From the NCBI GenBank assembly GCA_000711775.1, contig ARYC01019692.1:1-64000 (forward strand): a DNA stretch of 64,000 nucleotides. The letters are read 5' to 3'. Positions within the stretch are counted from its first letter, which is position 1, and the number at the start of each line of letters is the position of its first letter. This stretch comes from Oxytricha trifallax (Eukaryota > Ciliophora > Spirotrichea > Sporadotrichida > Oxytrichidae). Made by a program: the position numbers and the translations under genes. This document shows, one piece after another, positions 46,801-57,779 of the stretch. The notes under the pieces are model-generated. The model made no database searches. It had not been told where the DNA came from and saw only the letters and a list, made by a program, of their open reading frames with translations.

Positions 46801-49800
46801 AATCATTTTTAATGTTACCTTCATTGAGATCATTGAAGAATCGTTAAATTGCAGCTAAACAGACATCTTTGATTTAAAACTCATTTAAGCATATTTGAAC
46901 TTAAATGTAATTATAAAACGAAATGTTTATGATTATTTACTAATGTCTTGGAACCTCAGTATTTTTGATGATTAAAATTTATTGACATTTTTTATTAATA
47001 AAATCTTAATTAATTATTAAATTAGAAAATTATAAGGATAGGGTGACCCACATGGACCCGATGCTGGAGACTTTCTAATAGAGCTTTCTACTACACTAAG
47101 GCCTGCTGAGGGTAGGCAGGGGTTGCTGGGTTCACCGCTTTAGGGGCAATTTCAGTTCCTAAACTCCTCGAATTGACTGCAACTTAGGGATTTCCCTGCA
47201 TTAGATGAGCTACCTGGCTTGAGTTCAGCTTCCTAGGTAATAGGGATCAGGATGAAGGTGGTCCTCAACCTTCAAAAGTGAGAAGATGAGAACCATAGAA
47301 GCCAGCGATAATGATTTTCCTCCTACACCAGGTCGGGTTAATGAGGCTACCACAGCGAAAGGACAGAGACTACTATCTCAGCACCGGTTGAACCTGGAAA
47401 GAGTTTTCTCCAGACTCCCCTTTAATTGTTTACAGGAAGGAGATCTCTGCGAGCTCTGCGGGAGATACTCCTAGTCTAGCGCTAGGCTCTTGTTACGTAT
47501 GCATCTCGGTACAGGGAGAAGTGGAATGGGGGGGGTGGTTTTTAGGAGTTTTCTAGTTCAAGACTTGCCACGTCATTGATTGCCACGTCAACTCACTTCA
47601 GATACGTCTACATTCACTACTAAAATAGATGGTTTGATTTTAGCATTAAACAGTGAATTGTTAAATATTTAATTTTGAGTTTAACTCGTTAATCATCATT
47701 GTTAAAATCTTAAAAATTTGCTTAAACAACTTTTTGTTTCTATATTTACCCTAAATTAAAGGGCGGTAAAGTTGATTTTATTCTAAATCATTGACTTTGA
47801 ATAAGTATAGCTGATGGTCTCTTAAAATATAATTACATGGTTTTTAAGATATAATCTAGTAAGTAAAAGAGAAAATTACATAATTAAGTCATATCTTTTC
47901 TATAATAATAATTAATAAAATAACATTCAATCTTAAGATGTCATTTTTTAATTCATTTTTAACAACATTTTAATATCGAAAGACTGAGTAGGGTTTAGAA
48001 ATATCTAGAATGTCAAAACTAAAGCGAATAAGTTGAAATAAGAATGATGATTAAAACCAAATGCAAAATTTAAATCGAGCAAGCATTAGTATGGAGTCTT
48101 GTAGTGTCTTAAAACCTCCTTTTTTTTCGTTATCTTCTTAATCTTACTTAACTGAAGTCGAAATCATGAAAACCATTCGCGTTGAGCTTTTGATCTTCCT
48201 GGCGTCAAAAATATCTAAGCTACTGATGCTGAAGCTGCAACCTCGACCACTTTTCATTTTAAGACTGCCTTGCTGGACATGCTGTTGGCCTTATAGAGTC
48301 CACCATGTTTAGCCAAAATTTTAGAAATTAGAGATGTTTAATAAATTAAATTTAACAAGGCCTTTATTAATACATATCTGATTAAAATTAATTAAGACAT
48401 CCCTATTTAAAATTCCGTAAATATATTAAACCTATTAGTAGAAACTTTAATTCCTGATCATTAGAACTAAAAAAGTTTTAATTTGTTAAATTTAATTTAT
48501 TAAACATCTCTAATTTCTAAAATTTTGGCTAAACATGGTGGACTCTATAAGGCCAACAGCATGTCTAGCAAGGCAGTCTTAAAATGAAAAGTAGCCTAGG
48601 TTACAGCTTCAGCATCAGTAGCTTAGATATTTTTGACGCCAGGAAGATCAGAAGCTCAATGAGAATGGTTTTCATGATTTCGACTTCAGTTAAGTAAGAT
48701 TAAGAAGATAACGAAAAAAAAGGAGGTTTTAAGACACTACAAGACTCCATACTAATGCTTGCTCGATTTAAATTTTGCATTTGGTTTTAATCATCATTCT
48801 TATTTCAACTTATTCGCTTTATAATCTTTTTTGTCCATTTTTTCCTCAGTGTCTGGCATAGACAAATCAAAGCTAAAATACTATGCATTTTTATCGGGAT
48901 CGTTACTTATAAGCTTAAATTCAGGATTGAATGAAACTGATACAACGCCAGTTTATGAAATCGATGTTATTTTTGCTTTTAGAGCATAAAAATCATTCGA
49001 AATTATTGGAGTCTTTGTTGCATTAGAATTCTCAGACTAATTAATAAAAAATATAAATTTATTAAAATTAGATGTGATATTAACCTTAGGTATTTCTGGA
49101 AATTTTATTTTTATAGTGAATTTTACATCCTTTACTATGCTCTCTGAGGGAATACTCCCTATCAACTCAATATCATAAGAACTTTCTATTAATGTGTTTT
49201 CTGTTTCAATTATGTATCTTCCTTCTTTAAAAGATATAAAATTTGGTAAAGGATATCCTCCTTATAACTAAGACACATAACTTATTGGTTCATTGCAAAA
49301 TTCTGATTAAAATGGAATGTACATTATACTTTTAGATGTACCTACTTTATACCACTATGGAGTTTATAATTTTAAAGTTTAAATTGATTATTAAAGCAAT
49401 ATTTTGTAAATAACTGAAGGCTTAAGGGTACATTAAAGCTTAACTACCAGATCAAATGATGAGGAGAATGATTGAAAGTTTTTAAGTGTTCCATAAACAG
49501 TTACGAAATATGTGCCCTGGTTGCTTGATTGACTAGATTTAATTTGAACAGCTTTTTAATCTCCCGAAATTTAAATAAGCCCTGAAAAACTTTGAGAATC
49601 ATATCTTTTAGCATAAACTGTATACTCTATGAGATCACAGTTCGCAAGCCAAGGCGTAATTGATACACTCAGAGTCAAAACCCCAAAACCCCTAATGAGT
49701 TTTATATGTGTTTTGATTGATGAGAGTAATGTTGGGGATTAGGGTTTATTTGTGATAGGAAGCATCTTTTTTACTCTATTTATGAAACTATGAAAGTTTT

Positions 49801-52800
49801 ATATGATCAAATTTTTCATACTCAACCTATATTATCTCATAAATATAAGTATTATATAGCATTTTTAAATTAAAATGATAAGTTAGAGTGACATTAATTT
49901 TATTATACAATTTTTTCCATAAGATTTTGCTTTTGCTCATAATTTTAAAAAAATTTGATAAATGCATCTTTTTTTAAAAATTGCCCTTTTATGGTCAAAT
50001 ATTTTTGAAGTTTTTATTTTAAATTATTTTCAAAATCAAATCAGCATTTTTATTTCTTATAGCTTGGGTTCTATATTATCTAATTCAGAAATGTTTGGTA
50101 GCATAAGCAAAATTTAAAAAAAGAAAAATATGCATAAAATGAGTGGTTTTAAGATGATTGATATCAATTGTCATGTAATGTTTAAGTCCTTGAGGTGTTA
50201 TATATGGAAATCAATCTTAAATTTTTGTATTTATAATTAATATAAATTTTTAGACACCTATTAAATATGAGTATCTTTTTGGAGGTCAAACCAGGAAAGA
50301 GAAATTGAGAAAGTTAGTGGAAACTTTAATAATTTTCAGTGATGGATTTCTATTTAAACCAATTAAATTCCAATAAATTAGAACAAAAATTGTTTAAATT
50401 TAATTAGTACTGGTACTAGATTCGTTTAAATTTAATTGGTACCAATTTAATAGTACCTAATCTCAATTAGTACCTAGTTTTAATAAAATGAGGTTTTAAT
50501 GCAAAAGTACCAATCTGGTTCAAAGACCTAATTAGTACCAATACCAACCTTATTTATTCTGTATTGGTTCCAAAGCATTTCAAAAAAGGGAGTCTCAAGT
50601 AATTATATAAATTAATTCTCATAAAATTTAGATAGTTTAGAAGCAAATAAAAAATGAAATTTCATTTAAATTTTCTTAATTAATTGATGTCTACATAACA
50701 TTAATAAAGATGTAGAGTTGATAAATCATAAAATAATAAAAATCTCTATCATGGAAATAATAAATTATTTTGAATCTTAAATCAAAAATGAAATTAATGA
50801 AAAAGAAACCCTGATCCCCAACATTGACCTCATCAATCAAAACACATATAAAACTTATTAAGGGGTTTTGAGTGTCCTAGCCAATAATATAAGTTTGATC
50901 ATCAAAAGTTTAAGCACTCATTTAAGTTACATCACAACCTTTGATAGACAAGCTAAACGTAATATCATATAGAGTCACTTAATTTTCATCAAAGATATGC
51001 AGAGTAAAAATGTATGGGCTGTTTAGTGTCAAACTATATTCTGTTGCAAAGAAGGAAAGATCATAGGTAATAGAGTTATATCTTGCGTAAGGAGTTACTG
51101 CAGCAGGAATTACACTTAGAGTTGTGTAATATTATTAATATTATATTTTACAATAAAAAAGAAAATAATACTGGCATGTTACATTAGTACCACCAAGATG
51201 ATAACGTAAAAATTTTGAAGTATAAATGAATTTTTATATTAATCAAGATCGCTAATAAATTGAATTAGAGTGAAGTCTTAAAACAATTAGATAAGGCTTA
51301 GTAAATTAAGTATAGTGTATATTTGCATTAGTTTATCTCAAGTTGATATTTATGAATCAGTCTGAGATATTTACACTCTGATCTTGAGCTGATATAAGCG
51401 CAATTTATAGTAAAAAGGTCCACTTCAAACGACATCTATCTAGATCTACATTCTTAATTCATTGGCCTTTAGTTCCTTTATTGCCCTCATTTTTGATAAT
51501 TCTTAATTAATCTGATGATTTTATTTTAATTTTTAATGAAAAATTTAAACATATATTAATTTATCACAAATCAGAATTCTCTATAGTGAAATTAATATAT
51601 GTTTAAATTTTTCATTAAAAATTAAAATAAAATCATCAGATTAATTAAGAATTATCAAAAATGAGGGCAATAAAGGAACTAAAGGCCAATGAATTAAGAA
51701 TGTAGATCTAGATAGATGTCGTTTGAAGTGGACCTTTTTACTATAAATTGCGCTTATATCAGCTCAAGATCAGAGTGTAAATATCTCAGACTGATTCATA
51801 AATATCAACTTGAGATAAACTAATGCAAATATACACTATACTTAATTTACTAAGCCTTATCTAATTGTTTTAAGACTTCACTCTAATTCAATTTATTAGC
51901 GATCTTGATTAATATAAAAATTCATTTATACTTCAAAATTTTTACCTTACCAATTAATTAAAGCAAAATTCATTCTGTCACCCAAAGTATAATTTACAAC
52001 GAGCAAATCAGTATTAAAAGGATATATTTAATTGAAAAAATAAATTAATTAGATTTTAATTTTAATAATAAAAAACAATCAATGCTAAAAACTAACTAAA
52101 TAATAATATAGACCAGTCTTAATTATATCTTTTTTAAAAAAATTATTTAATAATAAAATTTTATTTAAAAACAGGTCTACAACTTTTTTGAAAAATAAAT
52201 CTATCATATTTATTTCTTTCTAAAGTCACTTTTATTCCTATAATATTCATAACATCAGTAATGTACAAATAATCATTTTTAATATTATAATTAAAATATA
52301 GTAATATTATTCAATTATTGAATGTTAGCGGGATAAAGGCAAGGATTAGTTTTTGATTATGTTAAATATACAGAAAATGGTATTTAGAAATAAAAATACA
52401 AAAATAAAAGATTGTGACATGAAAAATTACAATTTGACGTCTTATTATTAATAAATTATATTCTACTAAATTTTTAGACTTGACTTAAATATTTTAAATA
52501 AAATTAGCTAATGAAAATAAACTTCAATATCTAATCAATTATATATCTCTTAGATTAATCAAATTAAAGAACATATTACTTTGTATTTATTCTAAATAAC
52601 CTTATATTTTTCAATTTTTTCTAATTTTTATGTATTTATTGAGAGGCATAATCTTAACTTTGTAAATATAAAAATACTGACCTAGATTTATATTACTAGC
52701 TTCTACAGTTACAAGTCTATTATTGACAATGGGAGAATTTTGAACATCTAAAAGAACTTGACTTGGGTATTTTGATAAATCGTCAACAATTCCAAAATCA

Positions 52801-55800
52801 AAACAATATAATATAAATAACTTAATATAGTTTATACCAAAGTCTGATAGAATATCATTGCATACTATAGAATCTATATTTATATCTGCAAAAGTAAAAT
52901 TCTTTGTTTAATTGGTGCTGTCATAATAAAGCAGTTCAAAATAGGAAAGCTTAGGGTAAGTCATAGCAGAAGGAGGATGACACCCAACTTAGGATGTTAT
53001 AAATCTTAAGAAATCAAATACATCTTATGAACAAATTTAAAGAAAGTAACAATTAAATGATCTGTTTTACTAAACTTTAATGAATTTACCCACCCCGTAT
53101 TACCATTTGATATTTAATAGAATTTATTCTTATATTAAATAATGAAGGGAATGAGGAAAGCTCTTCATCACCAGGATACAAAACTTAATCAACATAAAAG
53201 TTTTAATTAACAAAAGGTAGAATATTTAGTGCTTTTACATTTGTATATTATTCAAATTGAACGCTTATGACAGTATTATTTGAAGTAAAATCTGAAGTGC
53301 AGTCATTTGCTGTGTCTTTGTCACCATTTGCTTTTTAAACTTAAATAAAGCCTCCCATATTTGTGAATGTAGTCCACTAATCTGTTGTTGCAAAGATAAA
53401 TTCGTTATTTGCATGGCCTATTATAAAAGTCCAAAATCTTTTAATATAAAAGATTGGAATTTGTAAAAATAAACATCTTGGCTTAAGTTATTTATAGCAT
53501 TCATTTAAAAGAGCAAGCAAAATGCGATATTTTGATTGAGGCTCATTATATATTCTTGCACCTTAATAAATTAATATTGATTAATAATTCATAACTCTCA
53601 TTTATAAATTATCAATCCCTTCATTGTGTTTTATACAACTTTTAATTTAAATTCTTTAATTATATATTACAACTTATCAGTTGGAGTACCTCCAGTAAAT
53701 ACTGCATTAACAATATTCTTTTTTGTATAGTAAGTGAGCTTTTTGTTTAACGCTATACCAGTTGTAAAGCTAAAAGTCTAAAGCCAATACATTGAATCTT
53801 TGGCAATTATTAATCTCAAAGCATAAGAATCTGTCCTGTCAGGCTGGGATTAATATAAAGTAAAGCCACTTTATGTTTGGAAAAAAGTCAAAACATTGGT
53901 ACTTCCTTAAACCCGAACGTAGTGAAAGTAATAGGGAGCATTTTGATAATTGGAAGTTATAAAGTAATGAATAGGCAAATTTATACAAAAATTCGAAATC
54001 AAAGTTATAATTAAAAATTCAACTCAAATTATTGTTTTACGTTTATTAAATGAATTGTCATTCTTATTATTTAAATAAATTCTCACCTTAGTGTATAAAC
54101 TATATCTTTATGCGATTTAATTAATTAAACTGATTATCTTTAAATGGATAATTAGTAAAAAATCGCAAACTTATTTCCTTAATTGTATTATATAGTTGGG
54201 TATAAAATGAAAAAATATATTTCTATAGATATAAAAAGTTCTTAAACGAATGTTATAAAATGGAATTTATTATCATTAAGACACTGAATTTCTGTTACTC
54301 TAAGCAAAACATCAAAACTTCAAATTTATTCCATTTATTTTAATTTCTTAAATTTCCTTAAAAGTTTAGATATAACCATAGTTTTATTAAAAGACATCTT
54401 CAAGCAAGTGAAAATTTATTTATTTCAATTTTAGTATTACAATGATTGAATGTAAGTTTCCCTAATGTTTTAATATTCTAATTTACTAAATAGTTACAGT
54501 TGTATTTTAATTATATATAACTGAGTTATTATAAATAAAATTGTTTCATCTTAAGATTAATTATAAGAAGTTATTAAATAGTAATTTTAAATTAATTTTA
54601 GAATGGTAATTATCAAATAAGTAAAGCAGTTAAATTGTTAATGATATATTCCAACACACACACACTTAAAACTAAGCATATCTCAAAGTGGGGTTACTTA
54701 TAATATGATAATTTAGAAGATAATAAATTAACAAATATTTAAAAAAATAACCATTAAAATTTATTCCTGGTCAAGATCTGATTGTATTAAAACACTTAGG
54801 TGAATAGTTTAAAGTTATCAACCTACCATTTTGAATTTAATTTAAAAGTAAATATATAAATTTAGGCATTAAACAACATTTTTATATTTATATAAACTGA
54901 CTTAGGATAGAGTACTCTAATTATATAATTAAATTAAGTAAATTAATATTTTAACAGATTATTCATAAAATTAATCTATAATATATATTACAAAAAATTA
55001 CAAATAAAAATTATATATATTAAAAGTTAAACTATTATTTCTGACGTTTTCTAGAGCAGTGTAGAAAGCATTATGAGTTAAAATATTATATTATTAAATT
55101 TAATAATATGATTAGGGTCCTCAATCCTAAAGAAGTTTAGCATAAATAAAAAATGCTGTTAAGTGCCTAGATTTATATATTAATTTAAAATTAAATTTAA
55201 CAAAAAAATTTGATTACTTTAAATTGTTCACCTATATATTATGATATTTTCACTAAATGTCTTGACTTGAAATAACCTGAACATATTCTTTAAAATATAT
55301 GAGTATATATTTTATTGTCAAATAAAACATCATAAAAAGCCAGATGGCAATCCCAATAATATCCATAGGTAATTACCCCGCCTTATGGTAAATTATTTCC
55401 AAATCTATCCATTTTGATCACTGATGGCTCTCTATTATATTAAGTGCCAAGTATATCAAGCTCTCCAACTGAATACAATATATATATATATATATATATA
55501 TGAAGTTTTATTTAATTTTAATTCATTTTATTATAAACATAGTCCCCAACCACTCGAGTGAGCATTCCTCGAGTGTAACCATTCGGTTGATTTTAAGTTT
55601 AGAATAATACTTTTGCATAATATAATCAAATAAATATCTTTAATCTAATAACTAAAATAATTTTAGAAATATTTTAAATTATAATTGTATGCTATAAACC
55701 AAATGCATTTATTAGATGGCATTAATTTATGTTTTAAATTTCCTTAAATAATTTGTCAAAATATAATAAAAATAGCGAATATTTAAATTCTAAATATATG

Positions 55801-57447
55801 ACAAATTATAAATTAAAGTATTTTTCAAATATTAATGTAATTATTTTTTTTAATTTGTTTGTTTTTTATATTATTATATTTAAAATGGGCGCAAGTGTTA
55901 AATATTATATTTTTACTATTTGCGCCCATTTATTATATATTTAAAATATATATTTCTATAACTAATTATTTTATTTTATATGTTTTATTTAATACTACAT
56001 TTCTTTTCTAACTAATTTAAATCAAATTTATTTGTTTTTATTTATGCTGGTTAAATATTTTATTTTATACTATAAATAAAATTATTTTTAAAGACTTGAT
56101 ACTTTTAATCGAAAATTATTTCAAAATTAATTATGTTTAATATAAGGAATAAAGCAAACTTAATATTTCTTAAAAACAAACTTCATTTCTCTTTATAAAT
56201 TATAAATTAATATACTACGATATATAAATAAAAAATTATAATGGCCTCAAGAAGCAAAAATAAATTATTTTTAATACTTAAATTTATAAAAATCTAAAAT
56301 TCTTCTATAAATATTGCATATTTCAAATAAAAAATAATAATATTACAAGTAAGTATAATATATATTTCTCTATATTGAAGGATTATTAAATTCACAATTT
56401 TTATTCTTTTTTGACTGAATCTACTATAGAGAACTATGAATGGAAAACTTTAATCTTTTTTTTGAGACACTTTAATAATTAATTTTCATGTTCATGCTTT
56501 AAAGAAAATTCTTAATTTTATGAATTAATGGAGCTCAAATTATAAAAGTTTTTATTTTATTCATAATTTCATTTTTATTAAAAATCTGAAAATGTTAAGT
56601 AATTAAAAATAATAACAGTTTTATTAATCTTAATTAAATTAACAAATTTACTTACTTTTGGATAATATTCCCCGTTTGTTTCTTTATAGATTTTCATCAT
56701 TGCATACTTATAATAGTATTATAATATAAGAATTAATCTAATTAATAAAATTTAATTTTATAGCAATTAAAATGAGCATAATAACTATTATCTGCCTTGA
56801 TAATAGGCATCATAAGATTCCTTTCCATAATAGGTCCAATAATACTAAGTTGTAACAAAATAGGGCGTGTAAGTAATAAAAATTTCATCATATTTATTTG
56901 CATCCATTGCCATGTAACTAAGGTAATCAGATATTCTTAATGATAGCTACGGTATGCCAAAAACATTAGTTAATGATCCATCACTCTCCTTGAAAACTCT
57001 TTATAAATAATTTTATTTTTAATTGCACTTAAATTTAATATTAAACAGCCATATAGTATTACTGAGCATTAAAGTTGTCGATTAAGACAAATACACTGGT
57101 TAAGGAAAATTTGATATTAACTGACCAGCCATACAGGTTCTTAATTGCGAACATATAGTTAGGTTCCCCAGATTTTGATACCTTCAAATAAGTAAATAAT
57201 TTTTGTATTAAATTAGAATTTTAATTGCATAAATTTAAATAGAACGGAGTCTTTGGTAGTGAAGACTCAGTAGTCTATTAATCATTAGTATGTCCTGCAG
57301 CGTAAATATAATTTTTTTTGTAATCCAGCACAGTCAGTATCGTGTAGGCATTAAATTGAATTGAAATGGGCATTGAATAGTAAAAACAAGTTGTAGAACT
57401 CTGTACGTACTACTGAATTAAGCGAGTAAGAGTAAAGCAAAAGTCAT
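43829..57447 (-). CDS. gene C: giant predicted surface protein, paralogue of gene B
   Basis: Coding islands on the minus strand run from a signal-peptide-like start (MTFALLLLAQFSS at 57447) through propeller-like blades (to about 53690), Ig/cadherin-like repeats (53340-48840 and 46490-46266), membrane helices (46180-44640) and a Lys/Gln/Asn-rich tail (44290-43900). The frame stays open into the decayed TBE end, with the first TGA at 43829-43831. It is interrupted by a TBE-type MITE, a TA-type MITE, three foldbacks and a copy of the zinc-finger repeat. Likely a plasma-membrane protein with a large extracellular part. Exon borders are only partly solved, and two genes rather than one cannot be excluded. 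Confidence 0.65.
43900..46490 (-). CDS. gene C C-terminal part: last Ig-like exon, membrane helices, basic tail
   Basis: Down the minus strand: THIPLNAVEIPANTKFFYNI, IIDISNFNIIPSEDM (46490-46266); NLQSIFFYFLIYCGFVAV (46180-46090); an intron starting GTAAGT at about 46065; LEHYKKIIIYIQS; after the MITE RFVLECYIELFLCSLIN (45555-45500); STIISSFMSILIIIITIISF (45450-45370); MLVNYHMIYFLEPNGYSDAD (44815-44745); LSFGYIAIGITAFSLIAN (44690-44640); then a Lys/Gln/Asn-rich tail (44290-43900). Each block except the tail matches gene B. The tail has many TAA/TAG (Gln) codons and no TGA for over 120 codons, which supports the genetic code used here. Confidence 0.75.
44826..45058. mobile_element. 233-bp foldback MITE inside gene C
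   Basis: Inverted ends tcaattaagaatg and complement, extending about 75 bp inward through attaaattattattggcg. It separates the gene C blocks NLE/KLEIFNEICI and MLVNYHMIYF, which are contiguous in gene B, so it behaves as an insertion in coding sequence. My attempts to rejoin the borders left the frame one base off, so the exact excision point is not resolved. Confidence 0.8.
45568..45964. mobile_element. TA-type foldback MITE, copy 4, in a gene C exon
   Basis: Ends tattattg(t) ... ctagattagtaata with the family's inner palindrome (cttactattggcggtac; accgccaatagtaagtcc) and TA on both sides. Deleting it between the two TA copies joins the minus strand as ...IIIYIQSI then YNFFLRFVLECYIEL in one frame. 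Gene B has no insertion at the same place (YYLLKNASINSFLRFGMEC). It is therefore most simply an IES derived from a MITE. Confidence 0.85.
47025..47690 (+). repeat. dispersed 0.65-kb repeat, copy 2 (inside gene C)
   Basis: The same unit as 16720-17390 but in the opposite orientation. It starts near ttattaaattagaaaattat and shares ggatagggtgacccac, cctgctgagggt and gatacgtctac. It has lost about 22 bp near 47155 compared with copy 1. It lies between gene C blocks at 46800 and 48840 and so is a germline insertion relative to gene B. Confidence 0.8.
47286..47650 (+). pseudogene. zinc-finger protein of the dispersed repeat, copy 2 (splice donor lost)
   Basis: Reads MRTIEASDNDFPPTPGRVNE, TTAKGQRLLSQHRLN, then runs straight through the former intron, because the donor GTAAGA of copy 1 is GAAAGA here. 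It continues in the correct frame as LCELCGRYS (finger Cys-x2-Cys) and RMHLGTGRSGM. The intron-derived stretch has no TGA, so an unspliced protein is still possible. Confidence 0.55.
48331..48511. mobile_element. MITE core with AGAGATGTTTAATAAATTAA ends, copy 2
   Basis: Same 20-bp inverted ends as the core at 40687-40871 and similar interior landmarks (aattaagacatcc, aaaaaagttttaat). Both known copies sit exactly at the centre of a long inverted duplication. Confidence 0.8.
48584..48820 (+). CDS. small protein-like frame in the palindrome arm, unknown
   Basis: ATG 48584 reads MKSSLGYSFSISSLDIFDAR, MVFMISTSVKQDQEDNEKKR and onward. The mirrored arm (minus strand, from about 48255) encodes the same protein with a few replacements (MKSGRGCSFS; IKSSTRMVF). 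Both arms keep the frame, with an acidic/basic patch QEDNEKKRR. Beyond 48820 the frame only overlaps gene C antisense. Origin unknown: it may be captured host sequence. Confidence 0.45.
48840..53340 (-). CDS. gene C middle part: Ig/cadherin-like repeat exons
   Basis: Minus-strand islands: 53340-52690 (NTVISVQFEQYTNVKALNIL, VLYPGDEELSSFPSLFNIRI), 52020-51950 (LLVVNYTLGDRMNFALIN), 51130-50874 (VIPAAVTPYARYNSITYDLS, DITFSLSIKGCDVTQ, DDQTYIIGQDT) and 49675-48960 (LSVSITPWLANCDLIEYTVY, GTYFVTVYGTLKNFQSF, WYKVGTSKSIMYIPF, FISFKEGRYIIETENTL, VKFTIKIKFPEIPKVNIT). The last stretch is open for over 230 codons with many TAA/TAG as Gln and no TGA. The repeated YxVxxxG/SxxxxxxxFxL patterns fit beta-sandwich repeats. 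An intron from about 51949 (GTAAG) to about 51132 (CTAAG) rejoins FALIN to CVIPAAV in phase. Confidence 0.75.
49676..50870. mobile_element. TBE-derived MITE 2 with C4A4 ends (1195 bp), inserted in a gene C exon
   Basis: The left end is CAAAACCCCAAAACCCC followed by the ~75-bp TBE-like inverted repeat. The right end has only one GGGGTTTTG unit (8 bp lost). It is flanked by AGT (49673-49675 and 50871-50873), an ANT duplication. The interior matches MITE 1, including the GGQP-type segment near 50285 and the GGTACCAA block. Removing the element with one AGT joins gene C as ...DDQTYIIGQDT then LSVSITPWLANC without a frame change. Confidence 0.95.
51206..51945. mobile_element. 740-bp foldback element inside a gene C intron
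   Basis: Almost perfect inverted repeat. Outer ends are gtaaaaattttgaagtataa and complement; the arms meet around 51563-51588 (loop about 26 nt). It sits within the predicted intron joining FALIN to CVIPAAV. No gene inside. Confidence 0.85.
53690..57447 (-). CDS. gene C N-terminal part: signal peptide and propeller-like exons
   Basis: ATG 57445-57447 begins MTFALLLLAQFSS, a plausible signal peptide. The following blade needs a frame change, or a small intron or IES: TILTVLDYKKNYIYAAGHTN (57360-57290). Further islands: EPNYMFAIKNLYGWSVNIKF and FVLIDNFNAQQYYM (57180-57050), VFKESDGSLTNVFGIPQLSL and DANKYDEIFITYTPYFVTT (57000-56790), SDQNGQIWKQFTIRRGNYL (55440-55350), NAPYYFHYVRVQGSTNVLTF and LRLIIAKDSMYWLQTFSF, KNIVNAVFTGGTPTDK (54010-53690). 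The recurrent IYAAGxT / NAVFTGGTPTD motifs resemble SBBP-like propeller blades. Gaps 54030-55340 and 55450-56780 are A+T-rich and look non-coding. Confidence 0.65.
55885..55932. repeat. short hairpin with tgggcgcaa stem
   Basis: aaatgggcgcaagtg and tttgcgcccattt form an inverted repeat around 20 A+T bases, flanked by taaaatatataat-like sequence. It lies in the non-coding gap of gene C. It may be a very small MITE. Confidence 0.6.
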
Positions 57448-57779
57448 CAAATATTTGACTTTGTCATAGATAATCATTTTTGTTTCTTATTATATAATGA
57501 AATTATAGATATAAAATATTTGATAAAAAGGAAAATAATTTGACCAATATATATAATACAAAAGTCTTCAAGTTAAAGTCAAATATTAATTAAAAATCTT
57601 AATAAACTTCGTTTTAAATGGAATTTGTTGGATAATTTGATTAAACTCATGGATTGTAATAAAATTAAGTAACATTTATAATAAATATTTTAAAGGAAAT
57701 AATCGAAACTAAAAAAATATTAATAAATTAATAAAATATTTCAAGAATTAAATATCAACAAAATTTAAATAGTCCTTTT

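Larger units (their letters stand above)
48021..48820. repeat. 800-bp inverted duplication around a small element, inside gene C
   Basis: 48021-48330 and 48512-48820 are inverted copies (outer end aaagcgaataagttgaaata and complement) with the 181-bp element at 48331-48511 in the centre. The arms contain a protein-like frame. The structure is the same as at 40440-41121, with different arm sequence. Confidence 0.85.
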
